Assembly (NCBI GenBank): GCA_012735355.1
Contig: JAAYHP010000520.1
Span: forward strand, 1-5,462
DNA: 5,462 nucleotides
Direction: 5' to 3'
Source of the DNA: Lysinibacillus sp.
GTDB lineage: Bacteria; Bacillota; Bacilli; Bacillales_A; Planococcaceae
Shown here: piece after piece, positions 1 to 5,462 of the stretch
Position numbering within the stretch: the first letter of the stretch is position 1
Layout of the letters: each line of letters starts with the position of its first letter
The notes under the pieces: generated by a model
Databases searched by the model: none
Told to the model about the DNA's origin: nothing
Seen by the model: only the letters and a program-made list of their open reading frames with translations
Translations under genes and position numbers: made by a program

Positions 1-158
1 CAATACGTCACTTCAATTTGGCTTAACAGTTCGTAAAAAGGTTGGTTTCGCAACAACACTTTTAACTCCGGAACAATTGTCTGTTGTTGGTAAGACATAC
101 TGGACAAATAAAACACTATGAAAAGCGCAATGATCACAAAGAAAACATATTTTTTCAT
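1..158 (-). CDS. VanZ-like membrane protein, N-terminal part (runs off the left edge)
   Basis: This minus-strand reading frame starts at the ATG at 158-156 and stays open for 52 codons to the window edge. It opens with MKKY and a hydrophobic helix (about residues 4-20), followed by SSMSYQQQ and then a stretch ending in LLSQIEVTY. This pattern (first helix, an SSQPY-QQ-like motif, then an LLS-I-FTY segment) is how many Firmicute VanZ-family proteins begin. VanZ proteins are small integral membrane proteins; VanZ itself gives low-level teicoplanin resistance, but most chromosomal relatives have no known job. The ATG overlaps the TGA stop of the upstream aldo/keto reductase gene (ATGA), and no clear Shine-Dalgarno sequence precedes it, which suggests translational coupling. 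The family call rests on the N-terminus only, because the later helices lie outside the window. A generic small membrane protein is the alternative. Confidence 0.75.
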   Translation of the reverse strand, partial: MKKYVFFVIIALFIVFYLSSMSYQQQTIVPELKVLLRNQPFYELLSQIEVTY

Positions 159-1054
159 CGATGCTGTGTATATATGTCTTTTTTCGCTAATTTTTTAATG
201 AAAGATAAATCTTGAATAGATTGTGCTTTTTTGTATGCCTCAAAGTTTTTCAGTAATTGTTCCTTCGTTCGCGCGCCAACGACAATAGATGCAATGACTG
301 GCTGGCTTAAGTTAAAGGCCATGCTTGCTGGATGAATAGAGCCGTATTCCCGCTCAATGTTCTCTAATAGTTCCTTTAGTTCTTCTTTTGAATAATTTAA
401 ATAGTGATTCTTTTTTTCTATGCGGACTTTCCATTCATCTGTCAATAGGCCATTTGCGATGGAACCACGAGTGACGATGGACACCTTTTTCTCTGCAAAG
501 AATTCAAACCATTGTTCTGGGCGACGGTCTAAAATGCTATATTGCATCATATTAGATACACCATGACTATTTTCGAAAAATGGCTTAAATACATTTGGAC
601 GGATGGAAGAAATACCGTATTCTCTTATAAGTCCTTCCTTCTTCAACTTTTCAAACGTATCAATAATTTCATCCCAATGATCATCAATCGTACCACCATG
701 CAGCTGATAAAGATCTACATAGTCGGTTTTTAGTCGACGTAAACTGTCCTTTAAACCTTCTTCAATAAGCTCTTTCGATGCGTCCCAATACCAGCCGTCA
801 CCTTGTTCATTCCAACGATTGCCAACTTTAGTAGCGATGAACACTTTATCTCGATAAGGGTTTAACACTTCACCGACAATCTCTTCATTCATACCTTTAT
901 CGTAAAGATCCGCTGTGTCAAAATAATTGATGCCTATTTCTAATGCTGTTTCAATAATGGGCCTTGCCTCGCTAGCGATAGTTGGAAGCGACATGCAACC
1001 TAAACTTAACTCCGAAATTTCTATCGAACTTTTTCCTAATTGACGTTTTTTCAT
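155..1054 (-). CDS. yqkF: Aldo/keto reductase, YqkF type
   Basis: A complete 299-residue cytosolic NADPH-dependent oxidoreductase of the aldo/keto reductase superfamily, predicted to fold as a TIM barrel and reduce carbonyl compounds. The physiological substrate is not known. The catalytic tetrad is visible: Asp46 and Tyr51 in FDTADLYDKG, Lys76 in IATKVGNRW and His119 in LYQLHGG. The cofactor-side segments GISSIRPN (about 147-154) and the C-terminal VVGARTKEQLLKN (about 258-270) are also present. Length and sequence closely resemble B. subtilis YqkF (about 306 residues), and it lies divergent to nudF, as I recall for B. subtilis. The ATG at 1054-1052 is preceded by a GCGGGG stretch that is only a moderate ribosome binding site. 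The stop overlaps the start of the VanZ-like gene, so the two probably form a bicistronic unit. Confidence 0.95.
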   Translation of the reverse strand: MKKRQLGKSSIEISELSLGCMSLPTIASEARPIIETALEIGINYFDTADLYDKGMNEEIVGEVLNPYRDKVFIATKVGNRWNEQGDGWYWDASKELIEEGLKDSLRRLKTDYVDLYQLHGGTIDDHWDEIIDTFEKLKKEGLIREYGISSIRPNVFKPFFENSHGVSNMMQYSILDRRPEQWFEFFAEKKVSIVTRGSIANGLLTDEWKVRIEKKNHYLNYSKEELKELLENIEREYGSIHPASMAFNLSQPVIASIVVGARTKEQLLKNFEAYKKAQSIQDLSFIKKLAKKDIYTQHR

Positions 1055-1070
1055 TGGAACCCCGCTTTCT

Positions 1071-1101
1071 TTCGTGCATTTTCTCTAACTAATGGTACAA
1101 T
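1071..1101 (+). promoter_or_regulatory. Candidate extended -10 sigma-A promoter for nudF
   Basis: TGGTACAAT at 1093-1101 is an extended -10 element (TGn followed by TACAAT, 5 of 6 matches). The region upstream has only a poor -35 (TTCGTG at 1071-1076, spacer 19 nt), which an extended -10 can compensate for. Transcription would start near 1108, leaving a leader of about 48 nt before the nudF ATG. No terminator follows nudF, so this promoter may also serve the spoIIM-like gene and perhaps fur. Confidence 0.5.
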
Positions 1102-1121
1102 GAAAGCAGTAAATACGACAA
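1092..1121 (-). promoter_or_regulatory. Possible weak sigma-A promoter for the yqkF-vanZ-like pair
   Basis: Read on the minus strand, TTGTCG (1121-1116) is followed after 18 nt by TACCAT (1097-1092), each matching the sigma-A consensus at 4 of 6 positions. It lies about 40 nt upstream of the yqkF start. It overlaps the -10 element proposed for nudF on the other strand. The match is weak, so this is only a candidate. Confidence 0.3.
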
Positions 1122-1155
1122 GTGGGTAAAACAATTGGATAAGCGAGGAACATTC

Positions 1156-1698
1156 ATGAAAAAATTTGAAGAAAAAACAATGCAATCGACAGAAATTTTT
1201 AAAGGTAAAGTCGTTCATTTACAAGTGGATGATGTGTTATTGCCAAATGGTAAACAAGCGAAGCGGGAAATTATTCATCATCCAGGGGCTGTTGCCATTA
1301 TTCCAATAACAAATGACGGAAAACTAGTACTTGTCGAACAATATAGAAAAGCATTAGAACGATCCATTATTGAAATTCCTGCAGGAAAATTAGAGCCTGG
1401 TGAAGATCCAGCACTTTGTGCAAAAAGAGAATTGGAAGAAGAAACAGGATATGGGGCAGGGGAATTAACTTATATCCAATCCTTCGCTACATCTCCAGGG
1501 TTTGCTAATGAAATTATCCATCTTTATGTGGCAAAAGATTTATATAAAGTAGAAAACAAACGAGAATTAGATGAAGATGAATTTGTCTCTTTAATAGAAG
1601 TAACATTAGAAGAAGCAGAACAAATGGTAAAAAATGAACAAATTTTTGATGCAAAACCCGCATTTTCTCTGCTTTGGATGAAGCTAAACGAAATGTAA
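1156..1698 (+). CDS. nudF: ADP-ribose pyrophosphatase (Nudix hydrolase)
   Basis: A 180-residue cytosolic Nudix hydrolase that should cleave ADP-ribose to AMP and ribose-5-phosphate, limiting free ADP-ribose. The Nudix box is complete at residues 77-99: G-x5-E (GKLEPGE), seven residues, then RELEEETGY, which carries the metal-binding glutamates. A proline about 15 residues after the box (SPG, 113-115) is typical of the ADP-ribose-specific branch. The protein closely resembles B. subtilis NudF (about 185 residues), including the RELDEDEFV segment near 136-144. I chose the ATG at 1156 because GAGGA (1145-1149) sits 6 nt upstream. The in-frame TTG at 1135 would add seven residues and would lie upstream of that ribosome binding site. 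It is divergent from yqkF and followed after 96 nt by the spoIIM-like gene. Confidence 0.95.
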   Translation: MKKFEEKTMQSTEIFKGKVVHLQVDDVLLPNGKQAKREIIHHPGAVAIIPITNDGKLVLVEQYRKALERSIIEIPAGKLEPGEDPALCAKRELEEETGYGAGELTYIQSFATSPGFANEIIHLYVAKDLYKVENKRELDEDEFVSLIEVTLEEAEQMVKNEQIFDAKPAFSLLWMKLNEM

Positions 1699-1760
1699 AA
1701 ATATGACGAGCGAAATTTTGATAGAATTTCTCGAAATTCGTACTAATAAACTGAGAGGAC

Positions 1761-1800
1761 GAGCATAAGCTGTAACAACGAAAGGAGAATGCTTATGTTT
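1761..1800 (+). promoter_or_regulatory. RNA hairpin holding the start codon of the spoIIM-like gene
   Basis: CATAAGC (1764-1770) is perfectly complementary to GCTTATG (1791-1797). Adding G-U and A-U pairs outward gives a possible 10-bp stem (1761-1770 with 1791-1800). The 20-nt loop exposes the Shine-Dalgarno AAAGGAG (1781-1787), while the ATG at 1795-1797 lies in the 3' arm. Such an arrangement could restrict initiation. The pairing is visible in the sequence, but a regulatory role is inference and the stem may be fortuitous. Confidence 0.35.
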
Positions 1801-2307
1801 CGTTCCGTACTATTAATCCAATATGCTTTTCTTCTAGCAATTGCCTTTGTGAGTGGTGTGATTTGCTTTCAAGCTTTTTCTTTGGACAAGTCTATGAATC
1901 TCATAAAGCTTATTGATCCGAGAGTTTTACAACTTTCAGATGTGACTATTTGGCAAACGATTATTCCCGTCGTTGCTTGGAGTTTATTTGTTTTATTTTT
2001 TACGACCCACCCATATCTTCACTTTTTTGCTAAACTAGTAGTAGCAGTGAAGGCAACATTTTTTGGTTTCGGTTCAGTGTTTTTATTAACCCAGCAAGAA
2101 TCGATTCTCGTTTATAGTGTTTGGTGGTTTCCATTTCAGCTAATTTATTGTATTTTACTATTAGCGATGTGTTCTGTCTTTGGAAGTAGAAAAGTAGGGA
2201 ATAATCGAAAATATTTATTTAATAAAAATTTATTTATTACATTATTTATTGCCTTCACTATCATGTGTATCGGAGAGGTTTTGGTAATTTCTTACATTAG
2301 TAAATAA
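1795..2307 (+). CDS. Putative SpoIIM-like sporulation membrane protein
   Basis: A 170-residue, very hydrophobic protein with about five predicted membrane helices (roughly 7-28, 53-71, 78-99, 104-129 and 144-166). It occupies the position between nudF and fur where B. subtilis has spoIIM. Family-like features are a first helix ending in SGVICFQAFSL, a loop, then a helix followed by a K-x(4)-K-x(3)-F-G-F-G-S-V-F-L-L segment (80-98), which recalls the KG-x3-GF-x2-GFL region of SpoIIM. In B. subtilis SpoIIM works with SpoIID and SpoIIP in peptidoglycan remodelling during forespore engulfment. The protein is about 40 residues shorter than B. subtilis SpoIIM, as I recall it, and clearly diverged. 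The ATG at 1795 is preferred over the one at 1789 because AAAGGAG (1781-1787) lies 7 nt away rather than 1 nt. No mother-cell (sigma-E) promoter could be identified with confidence. It could instead be an unrelated membrane protein. Confidence 0.6.
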   Translation: MFRSVLLIQYAFLLAIAFVSGVICFQAFSLDKSMNLIKLIDPRVLQLSDVTIWQTIIPVVAWSLFVLFFTTHPYLHFFAKLVVAVKATFFGFGSVFLLTQQESILVYSVWWFPFQLIYCILLLAMCSVFGSRKVGNNRKYLFNKNLFITLFIAFTIMCIGEVLVISYISK

Positions 2308-2316
2308 ATCGCTATC

Positions 2317-2345
2317 TTGTAAATAATTTTAGACTTTTATATAAT
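2317..2345 (+). promoter_or_regulatory. Sigma-A promoter of fur
   Basis: TTGTAA (2317-2322) and a perfect TATAAT (2340-2345) are separated by the optimal 17 nt. The start point would be near 2352, only about 18 nt before the fur ATG and just upstream of its ribosome binding site. I see no good Fur box or PerR box around it. Confidence 0.75.
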
Positions 2346-2369
2346 GGAATGTGTTTAGGAGGGCGTCAT

Positions 2370-2822
2370 ATGGAAAGCCGTATTGATCGAATAAAAAAGC
2401 AATTACATAGTGCTGGCTATAAACTGACGCCGCAACGTGAAGCGACAGTAGCAGTACTATTAGAACATGAAGAAGACCATTTAAGTGCAGAAGATGTTTA
2501 TTTATTAGTAAAAGAGAAAGCGCCAGAAATCGGTCTTGCCACAGTGTACCGTACCCTTGAATTATTAACGGAATTAAAAATTGTGGATAAAATCAACTTT
2601 GGAGATGGCGTATCTAGATACGATCTTAGGCAAGAAGGAGCAAAGCATTTCCATCATCATTTAGTATGTATAGAGTGCGGTTCAGTGGACGAAATCCAGG
2701 AAGACTTGTTGGAAGACGTAGAAGTAGTAGTAGAAAAACGGTGGAATTTTTTAATTAAAGACCACCGACTCACATTCCATGGCATTTGTTATCGTTGCCG
2801 AGACAAAGAAGAAGAGGATTAA
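2370..2822 (+). CDS. fur: Ferric uptake regulator Fur
   Basis: A 150-residue metalloregulator that, with Fe(II), represses siderophore and iron-uptake genes by binding Fur boxes as a dimer. The N-terminal winged-helix DNA-binding domain (about 1-83) contains YKLTPQREATV and the recognition helix region IGLATVYRTLELL (54-66). The C-terminal dimerisation domain holds the metal-binding HFHHHLVC (93-100). The structural zinc cysteines are Cys100/Cys103 and Cys140/Cys143. The sequence is nearly co-linear with B. subtilis Fur, and the HHH-rich and CxxC patterns fit Fur better than PerR or Zur. The ATG at 2370 is chosen because AGGAGGG (2357-2363) lies 6 nt upstream. The in-frame ATG at 2349 lies before that site and would encode an implausible MCLGGRH extension. 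Its own promoter and a downstream terminator make it at least partly an independent unit. Confidence 0.97.
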   Translation: MESRIDRIKKQLHSAGYKLTPQREATVAVLLEHEEDHLSAEDVYLLVKEKAPEIGLATVYRTLELLTELKIVDKINFGDGVSRYDLRQEGAKHFHHHLVCIECGSVDEIQEDLLEDVEVVVEKRWNFLIKDHRLTFHGICYRCRDKEEED

Positions 2823-2824
2823 CA

Positions 2825-2863
2825 CCCCCTAGATAGGAAGAGCCTATTAGGGGGGCTTTTTTT
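2825..2863 (+). terminator. Rho-independent terminator of fur
   Basis: CCCCCTA (2825-2831), a one-base G bulge, and ATAGG (2833-2837) pair with CCTAT and TAGGGGG (2843-2854) around an AAGAG loop. One extra G and a C precede seven T residues at 2857-2863. It begins 3 nt after the fur stop codon and separates fur from xerD. Confidence 0.93.
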
Positions 2864-2882
2864 GCTTAGATTATATGTCGAC

Positions 2883-2905
2883 ATCTGAAATATAATATTA
2901 CAGAT
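2883..2905 (+). promoter_or_regulatory. 23-bp dyad overlapping a TATAAT hexamer (possible operator)
   Basis: ATCTG (2883-2887) and CAGAT (2901-2905) flank AATAT (2889-2893) and ATATT (2895-2899), centred on A2894; only positions 2888 and 2900 break the symmetry. TATAAT (2891-2896) lies inside but has no good -35 at 16-18 nt. The inner 17 bp (2886-2902) fits the GlnR/TnrA pattern TGTNA-N7-TNACA with one mismatch (A instead of T at 2888). It stands about 100 nt upstream of xerD. The symmetry is directly visible; the regulator assignment is speculative. Confidence 0.35.
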
Positions 2906-2946
2906 ACATAGAGATGTTGGGAAATTAACGTTTTTAAAGTAATTCC

Positions 2947-2975
2947 TTGTATGCTTTCGCAAAAATCTCTATCAT
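2947..2975 (+). promoter_or_regulatory. Candidate promoter for the xerD-deoB-pdp unit
   Basis: TTGTAT (2947-2952) and TATCAT (2970-2975, 5 of 6 matches) are separated by 17 nt, placing a start about 18 nt before the xerD ATG. The -35 matches only in TTG, so strength is uncertain. A promoter is expected in this interval because the fur terminator ends at 2863. The rest of the 2864-2999 interval contains no open reading frame longer than about 15 codons. Confidence 0.4.
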
Positions 2976-2999
2976 TTATTTTAGGGGCAGGTGAATAAT

Positions 3000-3902
3000 A
3001 TGAAAGAATCACAGGAAGCCGTTCATGATTATCTACATTTTTTGCAAGTGGAACGGCAATTATCAGCTAATACTATAGCTTCCTATCGTAGAGATTTGGA
3101 AAGTTACATAAACCATTTACATACAGTACAAGAAATACACCATTTAAATGAAGTGGATCGCACGAAAATTTTACTTTATTTGGAAACTTTGAGGGCTGAA
3201 GGTAAATCTTCTCGCACCATTGCACGCCATATTTCATCTATTCGTTCATTTCATCAATTTTTACTTCGAGATAAAGTAACGAGTCATGATCCGACAGTTC
3301 ATTTAGAAATGCCTCAAATTGAAAAAAGATTGCCGAATGTATTATCCATTGCTGAAGTTGAAGCGTTAATTCAGGCACCGGATAAGTCGAAAGCTCAAGG
3401 GATTCGAGATGTGGCAATGATTGAATTGTTGTATGGTACTGGAATGCGAATTAGTGAATGTATCGGATTAAATTTAGATGATATTCATTTAACGATGGGT
3501 TTTGTTCGCATTTTCGGGAAAGGTGGAAAAGAGCGAATCGTGCCCCTTGGAAAAAGTGCGCTGGAAGCGTGTGAAAACTATTTACGAAATGCTCGCTACG
3601 AACTTCAAGGAAAATATCCGAAGTCAGAAGCCTTCTTTATTAATCGACGGGGGAAACGTTTAACGAGACAAGGTTGTTGGAAACTATTAAAACAGCATGC
3701 TTTAGCGGCAAATATAAAAAAGGAAATGACTCCCCATACGTTGCGCCACAGTTTTGCGACCCATTTAATCGAAAACGGAGCAGATCTTCGCGCAGTGCAA
3801 GAAATGTTAGGGCACGCGGATATTTCTACCACACAAATATATACGCACATTAGTAAAACGAGACTTTCTGAAGTTTATAAACAATTCCACCCACGAGCTT
3901 AA
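3000..3902 (+). CDS. xerD: Site-specific tyrosine recombinase XerD
   Basis: A 300-residue recombinase that, with XerC/CodV, resolves chromosome dimers at dif near the terminus. Residues 1-100 form the SAM-like N-terminal core-binding domain (YLHFLQVERQLSANTIASY, 11-29). The catalytic domain has every active-site residue: Arg150 (GTGMRISE), Lys174 (GKGGKERIVPL), His246 and Arg249 (TPHTLRHSFATH), His272 (MLGHADISTTQ) and nucleophile Tyr281 (IYTHIS). Length and position between fur and the phosphopentomutase gene match B. subtilis xerD (ripX), supporting XerD over XerC/CodV or a phage integrase. The ATG at 3000 is preferred because AGGTGA (2989-2994) lies 5 nt upstream. The GTG at 2991 would add only three residues and has AGGGG just 3 nt away, so it is a possible alternative. 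No terminator separates it from deoB. Confidence 0.96.
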   Translation: MKESQEAVHDYLHFLQVERQLSANTIASYRRDLESYINHLHTVQEIHHLNEVDRTKILLYLETLRAEGKSSRTIARHISSIRSFHQFLLRDKVTSHDPTVHLEMPQIEKRLPNVLSIAEVEALIQAPDKSKAQGIRDVAMIELLYGTGMRISECIGLNLDDIHLTMGFVRIFGKGGKERIVPLGKSALEACENYLRNARYELQGKYPKSEAFFINRRGKRLTRQGCWKLLKQHALAANIKKEMTPHTLRHSFATHLIENGADLRAVQEMLGHADISTTQIYTHISKTRLSEVYKQFHPRA

Positions 3903-3933
3903 GTAGGGTTGTTTTAGACAAGGAGGAATTAAT

Positions 3934-5112
3934 ATGAAACCTTTTCAAAGAATTCATTTAATTGTATTGGATTCAGTAGGTATCGGAGAAGCGCCGGATG
4001 CTGAAGAGTTCGGTGATGTAGGTGCAGATACATTAGGTCACATTGCAGAAGCAATGGGTGGACTGAACATGCCGAATATGGAAGCTTTAGGCCTTTCAAA
4101 TATTAGAGAAATACAAGGGATAAAAAAGGTAGAAAATCCAAAAGCCTATTTCGGAAAGATGCAAGAAGCATCAGCTGGGAAAGATACGATGACAGGACAC
4201 TGGGAAATCATGGGTTTGAATGTGGACAAGCCTTTTAAAGTGTACCCTAATGGTTTTCCTGAAGAGCTGATCCAACAGTTAGAGGAAAAAACAGGTCGGA
4301 AAGTTATTGGCAATAAACCTGCGAGTGGAACGGCGATCATTGAAGAATTAGGGAAGGAACATATGGAGAAGGGAGCCATTATCGTATATACATCGGCGGA
4401 CCCGGTATTGCAAATTGCTGCCCATGAAGAAATCGTACCCCTTGATGAACTTTATAAAATTTGTGAAATTGCGCGGGGATTAACTTTACAACCTGAATAT
4501 TTAGTTGGGCGAGTGATTGCACGACCATTTATTGGCTCACCTGGCAACTTTACGAGAACGTCTAATCGACATGACTATGCTATCAAGCCATTTGGTAGAA
4601 CGACGATGAATGAGCTAAAAGACAATGGATTTGACGTTATTGCCCTCGGGAAAATTTCAGATATTTACAACAATGAAGGAGTAACGGAATCTGTACGCAC
4701 GAAAAACAATATGGACGGAATGGACAAGTTAGTGGAGGTACTACAAAAAGAATTCCATGGTCTTTCTTTCTTAAATTTAGTTGATTTTGATGCATTGTAT
4801 GGTCATAGGAGAGATCCGATTGGTTACGGAAAAGCATTAGAAGAGTTCGACTCTCGATTACCTGAAGTGCTTCAACTATTAAAAGAGAACGACTTGTTAA
4901 TCATTACAGCAGATCATGGGAATGACCCAACATTCAAAGGTACAGATCATACTCGCGAATATGTGCCGCTACTTGTTTATTCGAAACGGTTTGAAACGGG
5001 TGGAGAGCTAGGTTTACGGGAAAGCTTTGCGGACATTGCAGCGACGATTGCCGAGAATTTTGCCGTACCTGCACCACCTTTTGGTACAAGCTTTTTATCG
5101 AATTTAAAATAA
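3934..5112 (+). CDS. deoB: Phosphopentomutase
   Basis: A complete 392-residue cytosolic enzyme of the alkaline-phosphatase superfamily that interconverts (deoxy)ribose-1-phosphate and (deoxy)ribose-5-phosphate, linking nucleoside breakdown to central metabolism. The residues known from Bacillus phosphopentomutase structures fall at identical positions: Asp13 ([12 protein letters not shown]), the phosphorylated Thr85 ([10 protein letters not shown]), Asp156 (TSADPVLQ), Asp286 and His291 ([12 protein letters not shown]), Asp327 and His328 (ITADHGNDP) and His339 (GTDHTRE), which hold the two Mn ions. The cap domain lies between the two halves of the core, roughly 100-215. The ATG at 3934 has a perfect AAGGAGG (3920-3926) 7 nt upstream. 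It lies 31 nt after xerD and 11 nt before pdp, consistent with one transcript. The B. subtilis name is drm. No cre-like catabolite-repression site was found just upstream. Confidence 0.98.
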   Translation: MKPFQRIHLIVLDSVGIGEAPDAEEFGDVGADTLGHIAEAMGGLNMPNMEALGLSNIREIQGIKKVENPKAYFGKMQEASAGKDTMTGHWEIMGLNVDKPFKVYPNGFPEELIQQLEEKTGRKVIGNKPASGTAIIEELGKEHMEKGAIIVYTSADPVLQIAAHEEIVPLDELYKICEIARGLTLQPEYLVGRVIARPFIGSPGNFTRTSNRHDYAIKPFGRTTMNELKDNGFDVIALGKISDIYNNEGVTESVRTKNNMDGMDKLVEVLQKEFHGLSFLNLVDFDALYGHRRDPIGYGKALEEFDSRLPEVLQLLKENDLLIITADHGNDPTFKGTDHTREYVPLLVYSKRFETGGELGLRESFADIAATIAENFAVPAPPFGTSFLSNLK

Positions 5113-5123
5113 AGGGTGATCGT

Positions 5124-5462
5124 ATGAGAATGGTTGATATTATTGAAAAGAAACGAGATGGCAAGGGGCTTTCGACGGAAGAAATTCAGTTTTTCGTAAA
5201 AGGTTATACGGAAGGAAGCATCCCTGATTATCAAGCATCGAGCTTTCTAATGGCAGTTTATTTTCAAGATATGTCGGAGCAGGAACGGGCCGATTTAACG
5301 ATGGCGATGGTAGAATCAGGGGATAGGATTGATTTATCGGCCATTGAAGGGATAAAATGCGATAAACATTCAACCGGTGGAGTGGGTGATACAACGACAC
5401 TTCCCCTTGCGGCCATGGTGGCAGCTTGCGGTGTTCCAGTTGCAAAAATGAGCGGTCGAGGC
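5124..5462 (+). CDS. pdp: Pyrimidine-nucleoside phosphorylase, N-terminal part (runs off the right edge)
   Basis: The first 113 codons of an enzyme that is normally about 433 residues. It phosphorolyses uridine, deoxyuridine and thymidine to the base and (deoxy)ribose-1-phosphate, which is the DeoB substrate. The start [22 protein letters not shown] and the segment [14 protein letters not shown] (31-44) belong to the alpha-helical domain of nucleoside phosphorylase family II. The phosphate-binding loop [14 protein letters not shown] (80-93) is intact. The window ends inside the thymidine/pyrimidine phosphorylase signature, at AKMSGRG (107-113). The ribosome binding site AAAGGGTGAT (5111-5120) overlaps the deoB stop codon, suggesting coupled translation. 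The downstream catalytic parts cannot be checked. The HSTGGVGD form and N-terminus fit Bacillus Pdp better than enteric DeoA. Confidence 0.95.
   Translation, partial: MRMVDIIEKKRDGKGLSTEEIQFFVKGYTEGSIPDYQASSFLMAVYFQDMSEQERADLTMAMVESGDRIDLSAIEGIKCDKHSTGGVGDTTTLPLAAMVAACGVPVAKMSGRG

Noticed and set aside
542..733. Plus-strand 63-codon reading frame inside the aldo/keto reductase gene
   Set aside because: It lies antisense to a well-supported catalytic-domain gene, has no recognisable domain, and is best explained as a shadow frame. The same holds for the minus-strand frames at 3605-3850, 4146-4379, 4637-4837, 4934-5164, 4977-5234 and 5140-5445.
1055..1155. Possible mciZ homologue (40-residue FtsZ inhibitor) near nudF, as remembered for B. 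subtilis
   Set aside because: The 101-nt gap is too short for a 40-codon gene, and the only small frames run into the nudF 5' region without resembling MciZ.
1724..1739. Hairpin GAATTT-CTCG-AAATTC after nudF as a terminator
   Set aside because: The stem is only 6 bp and AT-rich, no T-run follows, and an alternative pairing with the upstream AAATT competes. It is not a convincing terminator.
1699..1788. Sigma-E promoter for the spoIIM-like gene
   Set aside because: The best candidate (CGTACTAA at 1739-1746) matches the CATACAnT -10 poorly and has no fitting -35, so it is not reported as a feature.
2209..2250. AT-rich near-repeats of ATTTATT in the spoIIM-like gene
   Set aside because: They encode Phe, Leu, Ile and Asn codons of the last membrane helix region in an AT-rich genome, and the repeat is not regular.
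2875..2884. Palindrome ATGTCGACAT as an operator or recombination site
   Set aside because: A 10-bp palindrome alone is common by chance and matches no site I recognise. It is also too short for a dif site.
2948..2961. cre-like catabolite-repression site (TGTATGCTTTCGCA) before xerD
   Set aside because: It misses the central CG of the TGWAANCGNTNWCA consensus and has three mismatches in total, so it is probably chance.

Overview
The window looks like a chromosomal segment from a low-GC, endospore-forming Firmicute of the Bacillus group (Bacillales). This rests on AT-rich sequence, strong AAAGGAGG-type ribosome binding sites, and proteins that closely resemble Bacillus subtilis YqkF, NudF, Fur, XerD, Drm/DeoB and Pdp from memory. 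The gene order also matches the B. subtilis yqkF-nudF-spoIIM-fur-xerD-drm neighbourhood. I cannot name the genus from this sequence alone.

Left part (1-1134): two minus-strand genes overlap by an ATGA junction. The first is an intact YqkF-type aldo/keto reductase. The second is the first 52 codons of a VanZ-like membrane protein that runs off the left edge. Their upstream region is a short divergent intergenic stretch that also carries a plausible extended -10 promoter for the rightward genes.

Middle part (1135-2863), plus strand: nudF (ADP-ribose pyrophosphatase, Nudix), then a five-helix membrane protein at the spoIIM position that looks like a short, diverged SpoIIM. Next comes fur (ferric uptake regulator) with its own sigma-A promoter, closed by a strong intrinsic terminator.

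Right part (2864-5462), plus strand: a gene-free stretch of about 135 nt between the fur terminator and xerD holds a 23-bp dyad around a TATAAT hexamer and a second candidate promoter. xerD (tyrosine recombinase for chromosome dimer resolution), deoB (phosphopentomutase) and the first 113 codons of pdp (pyrimidine-nucleoside phosphorylase) follow with gaps of 31 and 11 nt and no terminator, so they are probably co-transcribed. deoB and pdp form a nucleoside-salvage pair: Pdp releases (deoxy)ribose-1-phosphate from pyrimidine nucleosides and DeoB converts it to the 5-phosphate.

Overall this is conserved core genome. I see no mobile element, CRISPR array, RNA gene or defence system, and no convincing previously undescribed system. 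The points worth a second look are regulatory (a start-codon hairpin before the spoIIM-like gene, the dyad before xerD, overlapping divergent promoters) and comparative (the diverged SpoIIM, deoB directly joined to pdp, small genes missing relative to B. subtilis).
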